Shown here: positions 12,201-23,732 of the stretch, piece after piece
How positions within the stretch are numbered: position 1 is the stretch's first letter
Layout of the letters: every line of letters starts with the position of its first letter
Source of the DNA: Romanomermis culicivorax
Lineage: Eukaryota > Nematoda > Enoplea > Mermithida > Mermithidae
DNA length: 64,000 nt
NCBI GenBank assembly: GCA_963922205.1
Contig: CAWUHX010000031.1
Location: 992,001-1,056,000, forward strand
Reading direction: 5' to 3'
The notes under the pieces: generated by a model
What the model saw: only the letters and a program-made list of their open reading frames with translations
The model's database searches: none
What the model was told of the DNA's origin: nothing
Made by a program: the position numbers and the translations under genes

Positions 12201-15200
12201 CAGTAGTACTCACTTCGTCATTTTCTTGTAGTCAAGAAGGACTTCTGGAAAATTTTTAGCTATGCCCAAAAAAGAAATTTATGACGCTTGTATGATATAT
12301 CAGGAGGATTAATGACAGAAAATTTCAACTTCATGTCTGGACGATACTGATTTTAGCAGTCGTTTAAGCAACAGGAAAATGTACGACTGATGAAAAAAAT
12401 GGAACTAACAATCGATAGGCCATATTCTTCGATAGGAAGTCGGAATCGGAATTCAGAGTCTATATATCAATGTTTGTATGCAAAATACGTCGCATGCGGA
12501 GAATGGAGCAAAATTTTTCACTTTAGACTCCTGAATGAAATAGAAAACGAGCAAATGCGGGAAACTAATTTTTTAACTTTTCAAACAACCAGCTTTTTTT
12601 CAATGTGCTGACGCGTCTGAACAACTAATGACGCTACGATGATGACGAAATTGTGTTATTGACTAAAGGTTTATCATACTCATAATGTATCACTCAATTT
12701 TGTGGGTTATAGATGACGACGAAAACTGTTAAAAAAATTGGACAAAAAATGGAACATATCTCGCACTGTTCACATTATTAAAATTAATATGGCTTTTAAA
12801 AAACAAAAATTTTCACCTAAAAATGGCCATGAAATGTGAAGATAAAAATTTGAGGCGTATTTGCTCTGTTTCTAGTCTTTGATCCAGTCATTCTCACAGC
12901 ATAGATTTTAAAAAATCATGATTTTTTTAATGTTTCTAGTTGGCCATGAAAATCAGTTTTTGACACTTTCATGAATTTCAAATTTTCAAAAATGATTACT
13001 GGAAAAATCCTGATCTTCCAAAAATCGAAACAATTATTTTTGGCTAAATTTTTTTTCTGTTTACTTGAACAATAAACATCGACTAAAAAAATTGACGTAA
13101 CCATGATTTAAAACTTATTATAATTAATTGAACGACAAATGTCCTTATCTTGTCACACATTTATGGACACAATTGTTTACTATACGCTTGCATAATTTTG
13201 AAGCTATGTAATTGGGGGGATGGTATGGGAACCCCCCCCCCCGAAATCGTCGACCATATGGCTAGCCAGTAGGCGACCGCCCCCAGGATTTTCTAATCCT
13301 ATAGCTAGCCATATGGTAGGCGTAGGAACCCCCATACTTTTGGTCGGAAAAATATTGAAAAATGTCAATTTTTTAATGAAAAGTGCCGATTTTTGAACAA
13401 AAAATGGTCAAAAATGTGAATTTTCTAGGCGCTTCGCGCCATGAATACATTTTTTCGGTCTTTTTAGACAAAAATTTTGAACTATTTTTCGGACCTTTTT
13501 CGTGAAAAAATCGAATCTTTTTCCTTGAGGGACCCCTCCCCCCGAAATTTTGCGAATTACTGACCCCCGGCTCCAAAAAAGTCGTCCAACCCCCCCCCCC
13601 CAGACATCGGGGGCCCGTTACATGTATGACAATGATCGATTACTATGATTTTGATTGAAATTGTGAACGTGTATTTGAGTAATATAAAGCACATGTCAGC
13701 GCGATATAATCGGATATATAGATTTTTGTTTCGATGCATATTTTCAAGAAAGATCATTCAAGAGATTCGTTTTCGTGAGAAAAATTCGAAGGAAAATATT
13801 GGAAAATGTAGACAACTATCGATGAATTTCATTGTATCAGCGAAATTTGGTATCATGGGTAAAACCGAGAACCGGATCCAGCGCAGAATCCGGCGGGTAA
13901 TACAGATGTTGTCAGAGAAACTGCCGGATACAACAATCTTTGAGCTAAAATTCGAAAAATCAAGATAACCCAGACCATGTTCTACAGGATCCGAATTTTA
14001 TCTAAGCCCATCAATATCTCGTTTTCCAAGAAGTCATTGGAATATTATAATCTGTTACCTATGTAATCCAATTTGTCGACTGCTTTATTGCTTCCAGGAT
14101 CAAAATCAGGGATAAATAATTTGATTTTCTTCGCTGACTTTCAGATTGACTTATGCCTTCTGGGTAGGAAAGTATTCCCGAAGACTCGCGAGTAAAATAG
14201 CTGCTTTGATTGCAGGAGCAATGGAATTTCTAACAAAAACATATGCCATTATGTCAATGTGACAATAAGAACGCGCATTCTTATTAATTATTCTAGGCAA
14301 TGATTTGGCAATTCAAAAATTATTCCTTTACGACACCGAGCCCGTTCGGGGAAAAGCGAAAGATATCGATAATTTCACTAAAATTAGCCATTTCTAGATA
14401 TCAATCACCTAAATTCTACACGTTCGCGTTACTTCCAGCTGATGACATTTCGAAGAATCAAAACCAAACTTGTCAATTTTAAGCTTTGCCCTCATTTCCA
14501 CAAAACACAACGGGAAATAATTTAAAAATTAGTAATTGTATAGTAGAAATTTAGCTACACTACTTCCGAAAATTTTCAGTTTTACTCCTACCAGAAAAAA
14601 CCTGACCTTGGGGACCTCTGGTTAAAAGTCTCGAAAATGAGCCATCATTAGAAAAGAAATTAGAAAATTAGAAAATCATCAACACTCCCGAACACCTTCC
14701 CATCAGATGCCGCAGAATTTTATTTTCTTATTTTATAGCTAATGAAATCTAAAAGTATGGGCAAAACTTTCAAGATTTTTTTACCGTTTGAGGAGCTGTA
14801 CAGCTCTGAAGAAAGCATACCTATGGAAATTGCTAGGAAGTAAATGCATTTTCTAGGTAGCTACTTCTAACCCTGTGATACATTTATTATCTGCACTACA
14901 GAATTATCAAATAACCAAGAGACTATAGTTTGATGTACTAGTTGTTCGCAAACGAACATTTCACACTTTGCAAGAAAGTTTAAACTGTCAAAAATGAGAC
15001 AACAAAAGAGAAATCCTGTTTAGGAACACTCCCGAGCACCTTCACCTATGATGCCACGGAATGTTATGTTTTTATTCTTTAGCTCATATATTCCTACAGT
15101 AGCTGTGAAAGTCACAGCGCACCGTTTTTGGAGCTGCAGATGTTTGCACACACCGCACAGTCATTCAAATATGTTTTTGAATCTGAATAGATGACCAACC

Positions 15201-16270
15201 AATAAAGTTCTGGAAAGATAGGGTGCGTTCTTACGGCAATATAGGATACGTTCTTACACAATACATGAGAAAAGAAAATAAATGTTTTTTAGCACGAGTG
15301 GTATTAGCATTCATGATTTTTTGATTCAGTATAAAAGCTAAGATTGATTGATTCTATTGACTTTTTCTAATATTTTTGTAGCAGAAAAACTATGAACAAA
15401 ATATTTTAGACCTTGGAAAAAATAGAATTTCCAAGAAAGATAGAACAACAACAACGGAATTTCGTCTTTACTTGAGTAAATTATCTAAGGGTCGTACTCT
15501 GGAATGTCTCTGGCTCATTACTTTTTTCGATATATGGGTTTAGCTGTGGTAAAAGCCAGGGGGCCTTCACATTTGTGGAATATCAGGTGCTTTTATTTGA
15601 AAAGAATATTAGTGAATTTTTTGCATTTTCTGTTCATGAAAATGGAAAATACTTGAGCAACGTAGAATTTTCATGAACTGTCAAGAGATATTCTGCATCC
15701 CAATATATCCCCAAAATCATTTTCATTCATTTTTATAACAAATATACTCAACCGAGTGAACAGATACGACGGGAAAAATTTCTTACAAAATGGAAAACTT
15801 TTGAATTCAAATTGGTATCCTTGTTTGCTTTTACTTAATTAGCATATTTTTGCGTTGCTCTTGCATTTTTTGATGATATTTTGTATATTGAAACCTATAT
15901 TTAGCAACATTTCATTTACATTTCGTGTAAAAACATTTTACATAAGGTTCGACTTATACATATAAACTATTTCAAATTGAATTTGGCCACCCGGTGCAGT
16001 CGGCCATGTGCTAGTGGGCCACGCGGTTCAGTCGGCCACCCGGTCTACAACGATTATTTTGTACTTACTGTAGCTATACATTGCTCACCTATTTTTTACA
16101 ACGACTTCTGCTCCCATGATTGGTATTTGGTCATCCGCGACGAAATTTCCCACTAAGGTATTACTATCATCGTCATCATCTTCTTGGCTACTGTAATTTT
16201 CGTCAGCTATGCGGACGTACGGAATGTTACTAATTATTCTGCGATTATCTCTAAATTTCTTGTTTGACAT
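3211..16270 (-). CDS. SLC22-family organic cation/anion transporter, 5 exons
   Basis: Exons read on the minus strand are 16270-16089, 11525-11301, 8432-7768, 7256-6699 and 3425-3211. All junctions have GT..AG and compatible phases, giving about 614 aa, against about 550 for typical family members. Known for the family: twelve-helix MFS uniporters or exchangers of organic ions in the plasma membrane. Visible here: an [16 protein letters not shown] motif before TM1, a glycosylated Cys-containing loop after TM1, the MFS motif DKIGRKRAF near residue 223, the SLC22 signature PESPRWLF near residue 335, and a C-terminal [12 protein letters not shown] motif. The N-terminus has an extra, Asp-rich 60-aa exon (QEDDDDDS). 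ATG at 16270 has an A-rich context and is the only start that joins in phase. Intron 1 (4.6 kb) and intron 4 (3.3 kb) are filled with repeats and transposons. Substrate cannot be inferred. Confidence 0.88.
3480..4735. repeat. long polypurine tract in SLC22 intron 4
   Basis: The plus strand is almost entirely A and G with few pyrimidines, so the transcribed sense (minus) strand is T/C-rich. Apparent ORFs of 95-181 codons on the minus strand here are Phe/Leu/Ser/Cys low-complexity artefacts. Similar tracts sit in 6238-6650 (same intron), 7263-7480 (intron 3) and 38585-39110 (basigin gene). Confidence 0.7.
5159..5598. mobile_element. MITE-like element with about 35-bp terminal inverted repeats
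   Basis: The left end begins GTGACCCGTAACCTCGAA and the right end, reverse-complemented, begins GTGTCCCCTTACCTCGAA. Both continue with a CCTGTTAC or CCCGTTAC block, giving imperfect inverted repeats of about 35 bases. ATT borders both sides (possible 3-bp target duplication). The interior holds a degenerate telomere-like array. No ORF is present. It lies in SLC22 intron 4. Confidence 0.7.
5281..5445. repeat. degenerate interstitial telomere-like array (GCCTAA)n
   Basis: Units such as AAGCCTAAGCCTAAG, TCTAAG and ACCTAAG repeat with mostly 6-base periodicity. GCCTAA is the complement of TTAGGC, the nematode telomere repeat. It sits inside the inverted-repeat element at 5159-5598. Confidence 0.65.
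6238..6650. repeat. polypurine tract in SLC22 intron 4
   Basis: A GAAAAAACGAAGG-style purine-rich plus strand resembles the 3480-4735 tract. The small minus-strand ORFs it generates are Phe/Ser-rich and are not genes. Confidence 0.6.
8590..9060. other. T-rich interior of SLC22 intron 2
   Basis: Pyrimidine-rich plus-strand sequence within intron 2 (8433-11300). No coding exon or conserved motif was found; the 71-codon plus-strand ORF is a low-complexity Phe/Leu artefact. Confidence 0.5.
9820..9985. repeat. minisatellite of CCCAGTAAGTCGACC-like units
   Basis: At least seven consecutive 15-16 base units with consensus near CCCAGTAAGTCGACC follow one another. Related words (GTCGGCC, GGCCGACTG) recur at 9060-9130, 10460-10510 and 15985-16050. 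It is intronic within the SLC22 gene. Confidence 0.75.
10093..10110. repeat. short interstitial TTAGGC telomere repeat
   Basis: GGCTTAGGCTTAGGCTTG contains two to three perfect nematode-type telomere hexamers. Confidence 0.6.
10235..10263. mobile_element. terminal fragment of a hAT-like element
   Basis: A C-run followed by TTGTGCACGGCCCTG matches the right terminus of the nested element at 35529-36585. No matching left end was found nearby, so only an end fragment is claimed. Confidence 0.45.
11758..11888. mobile_element. 131-bp MITE with TIR CAGGGTTTTTT and 8-bp TSD
   Basis: The element opens CAGGGTTTTTT and closes AAAAAACCCTG. It is flanked by CCTAGAAT (11750-11757) and CCCAGAAT (11889-11896), an 8-bp duplication with one mismatch. 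Internal repeats of TTTCCGCAC and GTGCGGAAA form further palindromes. An 8-bp duplication is characteristic of hAT-superfamily transposition. It lies in SLC22 intron 1. Confidence 0.8.
13201..13628. mobile_element. MITE, decayed copy of the 30555 element
   Basis: The interior is nearly identical to the element at 30555-30971 (shared CGTCGACCATATGGCTAGCC, GGCGCTTCGCGCC and C-runs). The right end TTACATGTATG is intact. The left end keeps only ATGTAATTGGGG and no target duplication is recognisable. It lies in SLC22 intron 1. Confidence 0.8.
13629..16084. other. interior of SLC22 intron 1
   Basis: No exon could be supported, although a 107-codon plus-strand ORF at 13645-13968 exists without recognisable domains. 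Two diverged copies of a block opening ACACTCCCGAACACCTTC occur at about 14690-14790 and 15025-15120, and a GGCC-rich short repeat lies at 15985-16050. Confidence 0.5.
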
Positions 16271-16654
16271 TTTTTTTGGTTCAAAAAGTTAACATATGAT
16301 ACGGGCCGGTTTTTCGAGCAGTCAATGTCCCAGAAAGATGTTTTAAAATCAACAAACAAATATTATGCTAATTTGAAAAGTGACGTCATTAAACTGTTCG
16401 TGAAGGCGCATGTCCGCTTTTTCGTGGCGAGGTAGTTGGTAGACCAGTTTCAAGCGAATATAACAGCCTAAACAGTAAAAAAATTACTGAATGGGCATAG
16501 CACAATACAACTGTGCCACATCATGTGACACAAAGCCATCAAACAACCATATTTTGGCAAATAGCCAAAAAACTGGTGCTAACCAACATCGCATGGCCAT
16601 TTTTTTGAAGAGAAAATTTTGATAAAACTCTTCTTTTCAAAAGCACACTTTAAA

Positions 16655-16800
16655 TATGGTCTGTTCTGTCTGTTTCTCTCGAAATTCTACGAAATAATGA
16701 AGGTGGAAAGCATGTGATATTCCACGTTTCTGTGATTTTCTCCTAAAATTTATATCACATGGGACTGGAGCATACTCAACTCACCGTTAACAATTTTTTT
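16655..16800. mobile_element. partial copy of the CTATAGTCTGTT MITE family
   Basis: TCTGTTTCTCTCGAAATTC followed by ATAATGAAGGTGGAAAGCA matches the left part of the element at 37498-37747. The right half is missing. It lies just upstream of the SLC22 first exon. Confidence 0.6.
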
Positions 16801-16809
16801 GATCACATT

Positions 16810-17070
16810 CATACATGCACATAGGGGGGTAGGGGGGGGGGTAAACCCCCATACCTGAGACCCTGGTCACCAACCCCTGGCCAAAAAAATTGGCAAAACA
16901 CCCCCCTGAACTTTTTTCGAGACAGCGTTTTTCATGATTTTTGTGCATATTTTGTATGAAAAACAGGCTTTTAGAACTTTATTTGTTTTTTTTGCTCACC
17001 CACACCCTACCCCCCTGGGAAAAAGGTCCATGGACCCTCCCTCCTGGAAAATTCTTGCCGTGCATGTCTG
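16810..17070. mobile_element. 261-bp MITE with TIR CATACATGCAC and perfect 8-bp TSD
   Basis: The left end is CATACATGCAC and the right end is GTGCATGTCTG, flanked by perfect ATCACATT copies at 16802-16809 and 17071-17078. The interior has G- and C-runs but no ORF. It sits about 0.5 kb upstream of the SLC22 start and could affect its promoter. Confidence 0.88.
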
Positions 17071-17154
17071 ATCACATTTGATTAAGCTTAGTGTAAATGA
17101 TTTTGATAACAGAATAATGTTTCTCTATTTTTAATTTATCATACACATAGTTGA

Positions 17155-18899
17155 AAAACTATGTTAGGGGTACCTGTAATTTGGGGGGTGGGGGGTGGCG
17201 GGACCCTCCAACTTGGTCGAACTCTATACCCAAATGTCCAGCTCGAAAAAATTGGGAAAAAAGTAGCTTTTTTGGCCTTTTTGGGGAAAAGGTTTTGGGA
17301 CTCCCGCAGCTGGTTGAACTTCTTACGGGTATGATGGTAGGTACCGTGGTTTCAAATCTGAAATTTAAGTAGATGTTACAGTATACATTAGCAATTGAAG
17401 AAATGCATGAAGACCAAGCTAATACGAATCTTTGAGTGCAAGTGAGCATTTTCCGCAGGAAAATTTAAACGGTTCATGGTATAGATCACCCGGGAGTCGC
17501 AAGAGAATTCTATTTCCTCAAAAATCCGGGTATGGCCCATAAGCGCAAAAACCCAGAAGGGTTCATAAGCTCGAAAGGCTCACAAGCGCGAAAAGGTCAT
17601 TTCTACCCTATCACATTAAAACTGCCTGTGCTGGCTGATTAGCATAATTTATTCGTAAATATACACAACGATAAATAAAGACGAAAGGAAGGCCAATTGG
17701 ACCCATGAATAGTTAGCCAATGGCCCAACTACATATACACGAAAAAGGACGCACATATAAATTTACATAGGTCCGCGCTGGACCAAAAAAACAATACACA
17801 AAATATAGGGGCGAAATTTGCATGCCCAAAAACAACATGCAGGTGCACCAGTATGATGTGCACGTGCAAACATATCAATGCTAATGAGGCCTCGACTTTT
17901 TGCTCATTGAGTTTCGACAGATCAGTGATAGAAATCATGGATTTTGGGGATGTTAAACTGTTTTTGAATAGAATCTTCAAAGTTCTTTATTGGAGCACCA
18001 AATGAGTTACCCATCACTATGATAATGAAAGGACTCGTAAATTTGATGAGATTTTCACGGACCAAAAATGGGTCCGTAGGACTCCTAGGTTGGTGGTATT
18101 TGTGCATTTTTTGTCATTTGTTTTCTTTTGTCAACACGACAAAGAAATGATAATTTGGATGCTTTTTCGAAATTACCGCATTTTGGGTGAAAAACAAGCA
18201 TTTTTGACATTTTCCTGAAAAAGCCCCAAAAAAATAAAGAATTTTAGGAAAAACCAATATGTCCATAGGATTGCCCATGCAAAATAACCCTCCCTCCTCT
18301 GCCAGCCCCTCTGGTAAAAATCAAGGGCGTCCTTTGCCAGCAAACCGTGACCTCATAAATCCACTTTGAAGGGTTCCCATATATAATATATAAAGGGGTG
18401 GAGGAACGCCTCTGATTGGCTAGTTTCAGAAATGTGCTACCCATCTTGATTTTTTTCAAGATGGGTCCTGATTTTTTTCAAGATTGGATCTTAATTTTTT
18501 TCAAGATGCCATCATGCCATCTTGATTTTGTGTTTTTCAAGGTACTTATTTTATGATTCGTACATGGAAAGAAATAAGTATGCATTTTAGGAGAAAAATT
18601 TGCTGCGAAGTATGAAAGTGAAAAGAAATTCTGAATATTCTCTCTTCAGTCAGATTCGGATTTAAAACTGAAATTGCTACTTTTTGTGTTTGATTGATTC
18701 AAATAGAAAAATCGATATCGTTGATAATGGCACAATGCTTCGATCGAAAATTAACACGATTTTCGACTATATTTTCTCTAGTCTTTACATGGTTGTTAAA
18801 TATACATAACATAGAAATTCGTTCGTAGTCAAAAATTGAATCAATTTGAACTTCCTGAACAATTCTAGAGCTATTTAAATTGTCTCAGCATTCCATTTC
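17155..18899. other. intergenic stretch with decayed repeats
   Basis: No gene was found. At 17160-17350 a G-run block (CCTGTAATTTGGGGGGTGG) resembles the start of the 13201/30555 MITE family but lacks clear ends. At 18290-18450 another C/G-rich decayed element is likely. Confidence 0.45.
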
Positions 18900-21800
18900 T
18901 TTTTGGGATTTCGTGAACTATTTTGTTGCACAGTTTTTTCTCTTCTTTTTTTCAATTTTTTCAAATTTTGAAATTTTTCAAATTTAAAATTTTATTTAAA
19001 TTTCGGGACTTCAGCATTTTTTTCAAATTTTAAAATGTTCGAGATATTGAAACTTCCGAATTTTTAAAATTTTAGTTTTGAATTTTTCAAATTTATTTAA
19101 TTTCGAGATTTGGAGGTTTTGAGCAAAAAAATTTTTTGACAATTCCGGTTCAGAATTTTCAATATTTTTTGGTAAAAATTCAACATTTTTTGGATATCAA
19201 TTCTACATTTTTGTCAAATTCTAAAAATTGAAAAATTTCTCCTATTTTTCATTTCAAATTTTTAAATTTTCCAAAATTTGAAATTTTTTGGATTTTGAAA
19301 TTCTTTAAATTTTAGCAATCTTTTAAATTTTAAAATGTTTAAGGATTTAAAATTTTCGAATTTTTTAAATTTTATAAATTTTAAATTCGTTAAATTTTTT
19401 AAATTTCGAGATTTGTTAAATTTTGAGATTCTTTAAATCTTGAATTTAGTAAATTTTGAGCAAATAAATTAAGCATTTTTGGTTCAGAATTTTGAATATT
19501 TTTTTGTCAAAATCCAACATTTTTTGGACATTTTTATTAAATTTCAACGCTTTTTTCAAATTCTCGATAATTTTAAATTATTATTTAAAAAATTTAATTG
19601 CATTTTTTTGCGATTTATTAAAAATTTAGAGATTTCATAATTTCCGATCAGAATTTTAATGATCTTTGATCAAAATTGCTGATTTTTACTCAAAATGATT
19701 AATTTTCATAATTTTCAATCGAAATTATTGATTTTTAATTAAAATTACAAAGTTTAAATGCTGATTTTTAATCAAAATTTTTGATTTTCGATTTAAATTG
19801 ATTCTCAATCAAAATTTCATGATTTTTGCTCAAAATTCATGATTTTATTAAAATTTCATAATTTCTGATCAAATTGCAAATAAAAAATACGATTTTTTGA
19901 TAAACTTTGATGAATTTTGAATTTAAATTTCAAAATCAAATCAAAACATTCAAAAAATGTATTTTTTGTAATTTTCGCTTTTTTTATTTTAAATCTCGTC
20001 GGAATAAGCAAAAATGTTTGAAAAATTTTTATACTTGGTGGAGAAAAAAATTTCTTTTTAAAATTCAAAATTTAAATTTTGAATTTTTTGATAAAATTCG
20101 ATAAATTTTGAATTAAAATTTTAAATAAACTTTTTTAAAACGTTCAACATTCGTGATTTTTTTCCTAAATTTCTCATTCTAAATGAAATTTTCAGAAAAT
20201 TTCATGTGAAAATCACATTTTTCGATTTTTTTGTAGAATTTCCAGTCTAAGTTCCAAAAAACATTGAAACTTGCCCCGAAAAAACTCAAATTTTGATGAA
20301 TTTTTACCGGAAAATTTTGTTTTTTTACCAAAGTTTTGATCAATTTTAAATTGAAATTTCAATTTTTAAATAAAATTTGATAAGTTTTAATTTAAAATTC
20401 AAAAAAATTCAAAATTTCCATTCAGATCCGTCATATTCAAGCAAAAATTTAATTTCTAGTGATTTTTAGAACAACATTTTGATTAATTTTGCCAAAAAAA
20501 CATGATAATGTAATTTTTGGGTAGGGAGATTTGAGAATTTTTGGATCAAAATTCGAATATTTTTATATAATTTCTCAATTTAACCTGAACTTTGCAAAAA
20601 AATTGAAATTTTTCAAATTTTTTTCAAAATTTCAATTTTTGAAATTTCTCATTTTAAGTGAAACTTCCACAAATTGTCATCCAAAAATCACATTTTTTAA
20701 AAATTTTAATCAGTTTCGAATCAAAATTTCAATTTTTATAATAAAATTTGATAATTTTGAATTAAAATTTCAAAAAAATAATTCAAAACTTTAATTTAAA
20801 TTCATCATATTCACAAAAAGTGTATTTTTGATCAAAATCTATGTTTTTTGATCAAAATTACATGATTTTCGCTAAAAACAAATAAATTTTGATCAAAAAT
20901 TGTGATTTTTGCATCAAAAAACATATAAAAATCAGATTTTTTAAAATCATTTTTCTCCATATTTTTCATTTAAGATTTTTAAATTTGTAATTTTTTGTAT
21001 TTTTAAATGTTCGAAATATTGAAATCTTCGAATTTTTGAAATTTTGAATCTTTTAAATCTTCTGAATTCCGAGATTTTTTAAATTTTGAGATTCTTTTAA
21101 TTTTTAATTTTCTAAATGTTGAGCAAAAAAATTTCAGCATTTTTGGTTCAGGGTTTTAAGTATTTTTTAGTCAAAATCCAACATTTTTCGGGTATTTTCA
21201 TTAAAATTCAACATTTTTTGAAATTCTCAATAATTTTAAATTTTTATTTTTGAAAATTTAATTGCAGTTTTTACAATTTATTCAAAATTTAAGGATTTCA
21301 TGATTTCCGATCAAAAATTTATGATCTTTGATCTAAATTGCTGATTTGTACTCAAAATAGTTGATTTTGACAATTTTCAATCAAAGTTATTGATTTTTGA
21401 TTAAAATCATTAAGTTTACTTATTTTTAATCAAAATTTCATAATTTTTGCTCAAAATGATTAGTATTACTATTTTCTATCAAAATTTATGATGAAATTTT
21501 CGGAAATTTTCATGTAAAAACCACATTTTTTCGATTTTTTGTTGAATTTCCAGTCTAAATTCCAAAAAAAAACATTGAAACTTGCCTGGAAAAAACTCAA
21601 ATTTTGATGAATTTTCACATGAAATTTTGTTTTTTCCCAAAGTTTTGATCAATTTTAAATTGAAATTTCATTTTTTAAAATAAAATTTGATAAATTTTGA
21701 GTAAATTTAAATAACCGAAAAAAACCAATTTTAATGATTTTTAGAACAATATTTTGATGAAGTTTGACGAAATAAAAAATAATAAGGAACATTTTGAATA

Positions 21801-22700
21801 GAAAAATTTTAGAAGTTTTGAACCAAAATTAGAATTATTTGATATAATTTCTTGATTTTTGACTTGAAATTTGCGAAACACAGAGAATTACTAATTTCTA
21901 AAAATGTTGAAAATTTCAATTTTTAAAATTTCTAATTTCAAGTCAAATTTTCAGGTAAAAATCACATTTTTACGAATTTTAGATGGATTTGGACTGTAAA
22001 TTTTGAAAAAACAATGAATTTTGGCTTGAAAATACTAAAATCTTGATAAATTTAAAAAAATTTTAAAATAAAAAATTTTAGAATTTTAGAATCAAAATTC
22101 ACCTTTCTTGACAGAATTTTTTTCAATTTTGGTCTGAAATTTGCGAAAAAGCCGTGATTTCTAACAATTTTTCGAAATTTCTCATTCAAGCTCAAATTTG
22201 AATGAATTTTCATCAAAAAAGTGTAATATCTATAATTTTCAATAAATTTCAAATAAAAATCACAATTTTTTGATAAACTTTGATGAATTTTGAATTAAAA
22301 TTGGAAAAAATGATTCAAATTCTAATTTAAATTCGTCATATTTAACAAAAAAATGTATTATTTGTGATTTTTGCTTTTTTCAATTTTAAATGTCCTGAGA
22401 ATAGGCAAAAATGTTTGAAATTTTTTTCAAAATCAATATTTCGTAAAGAAAGAATTTCTTTTTCCAAAAATTTTACATATAAATTTTGAATTCTTGCATT
22501 AAAATTTGATAAATTTTGAGTTAAACTTTAAAAAAATTTAAAAACGCTTGAAAAAATTTTTTTGAACAGTTTTTGAAAAATTTTCAAAATTTCAATTTCT
22601 TAAATTTCTCATTCTAAGTGAAATTTTCAGGTAAAAATCACTTTTTTCGATTTTTTGTTGAATTTCCAGTCTGAATTTAAAAAAAACACTGAAACTTGCC
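18900..22700. repeat. 3.8-kb degenerate A/T array with higher-order repeats
   Basis: The block is built from TTGATTTTTAATCAAAATTT-type words. Longer blocks recur: a block containing GAATTTCCAGTCTAA starts near 20155, 21490 and 22610, and a block containing CAGCATTTTTGGTTCA recurs near 19440 and 21120. The listed short ORFs are Phe/Lys/Asn/Ile-rich artefacts. Confidence 0.75.
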
Positions 22701-23158
22701 TTACCCAGAAAACGCTGCTCCGAATTTTTCAGCCTAAAACAAAAAAGTGGGTAGTGTTGCGATACTTTTTTGTTACTAGTGTTGCGATAACGAAAAACAA
22801 TGGAACCGTTACTGTAGAAAGTACGGGTCCCCGATTTTATAGTTATGCACAACTCGACCGTTTTTTGTTTCAAAAAAGAATTTTGTGCAGTAATTTCCTG
22901 ACGTTTTTTCAGAAATTACTAGTCCCTACCACAAAATGATAATTTTTACCGTTTTTCTGCTTCAATAATGTTCCTATTCCGCGAGAAATTTTCGATTTCT
23001 CAATTTTTTTAAAACCAAAAACCATGGACAAAGTAGACAAAGCTCAGCCCGACCATGCTCTTTACTCACACTCTTTCTTCTCTGCTTTGCTTTACGAAAT
23101 GAAATTACACAGAATTTTAAGACTCGATTTCTGAGAGGATTCAGCTAATTTGTGATAA

Positions 23159-23732
23159 GTAAAAAAATTAACTTTACCTGAAAATCACATATTTGGTGTA
23201 ACTTGATGCGCTAGGAACGATGTCTCATTTCAAAATGTGTCAAGTTTTGATTCTCTCACAAAAAGGGTCGCAATTATCCTGCGACCCACATGAATTTCCA
23301 TAATTTTTTGTCAGCAGCTGGCAGACATCGTAAACTAATCTATTGAATAGGGAATTTTTTGGTGCTTCCGAGCTTTAGCCGTAGATATGATGATTTTTGT
23401 GCAAAAAATGACAATTTTCGCTCTCAAAATTTGATCTTTCGAGCACCTCTGTATTCTTAATACATGCTTTACACTAATGAACCCTACAATAAATTGTGAC
23501 TCATTGATTGGCCTAATATTGGGTAAGTTTTTAGAATACAATGTCTGACGTAGCTAAACTTGCAAAAGTTGAAAGAACTGTATGTCAAAAATCGAAAAGG
23601 TCGAAAATTGTCAATTTTTGTCTTACCGTAGCTATGCTAGTTTTGATTTTCAGATGAAATGAATATCATTTGCGTTCCTAGCGCATCAAGTTACACCAAA
23701 TATGTGATTTTCAGGTAGGATTAATTTTTTAC
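23159..23732. mobile_element. 574-bp element with about 60-bp terminal inverted repeats
   Basis: The left arm (23159-23219) and right arm (23673-23732) are near-perfect inverted copies sharing GTGTAACTTGATGCGCTAGG and TACCTGAAAATCACATA. There is no coding content and no convincing target duplication. It resembles a foldback or MULE-type non-autonomous transposon. Confidence 0.85.

Noticed and set aside
13645-13968. 107-codon plus-strand ORF in SLC22 intron 1
   Set aside because: No recognisable domain, no splice or start context, and it overlaps the end of a repeat-rich region.
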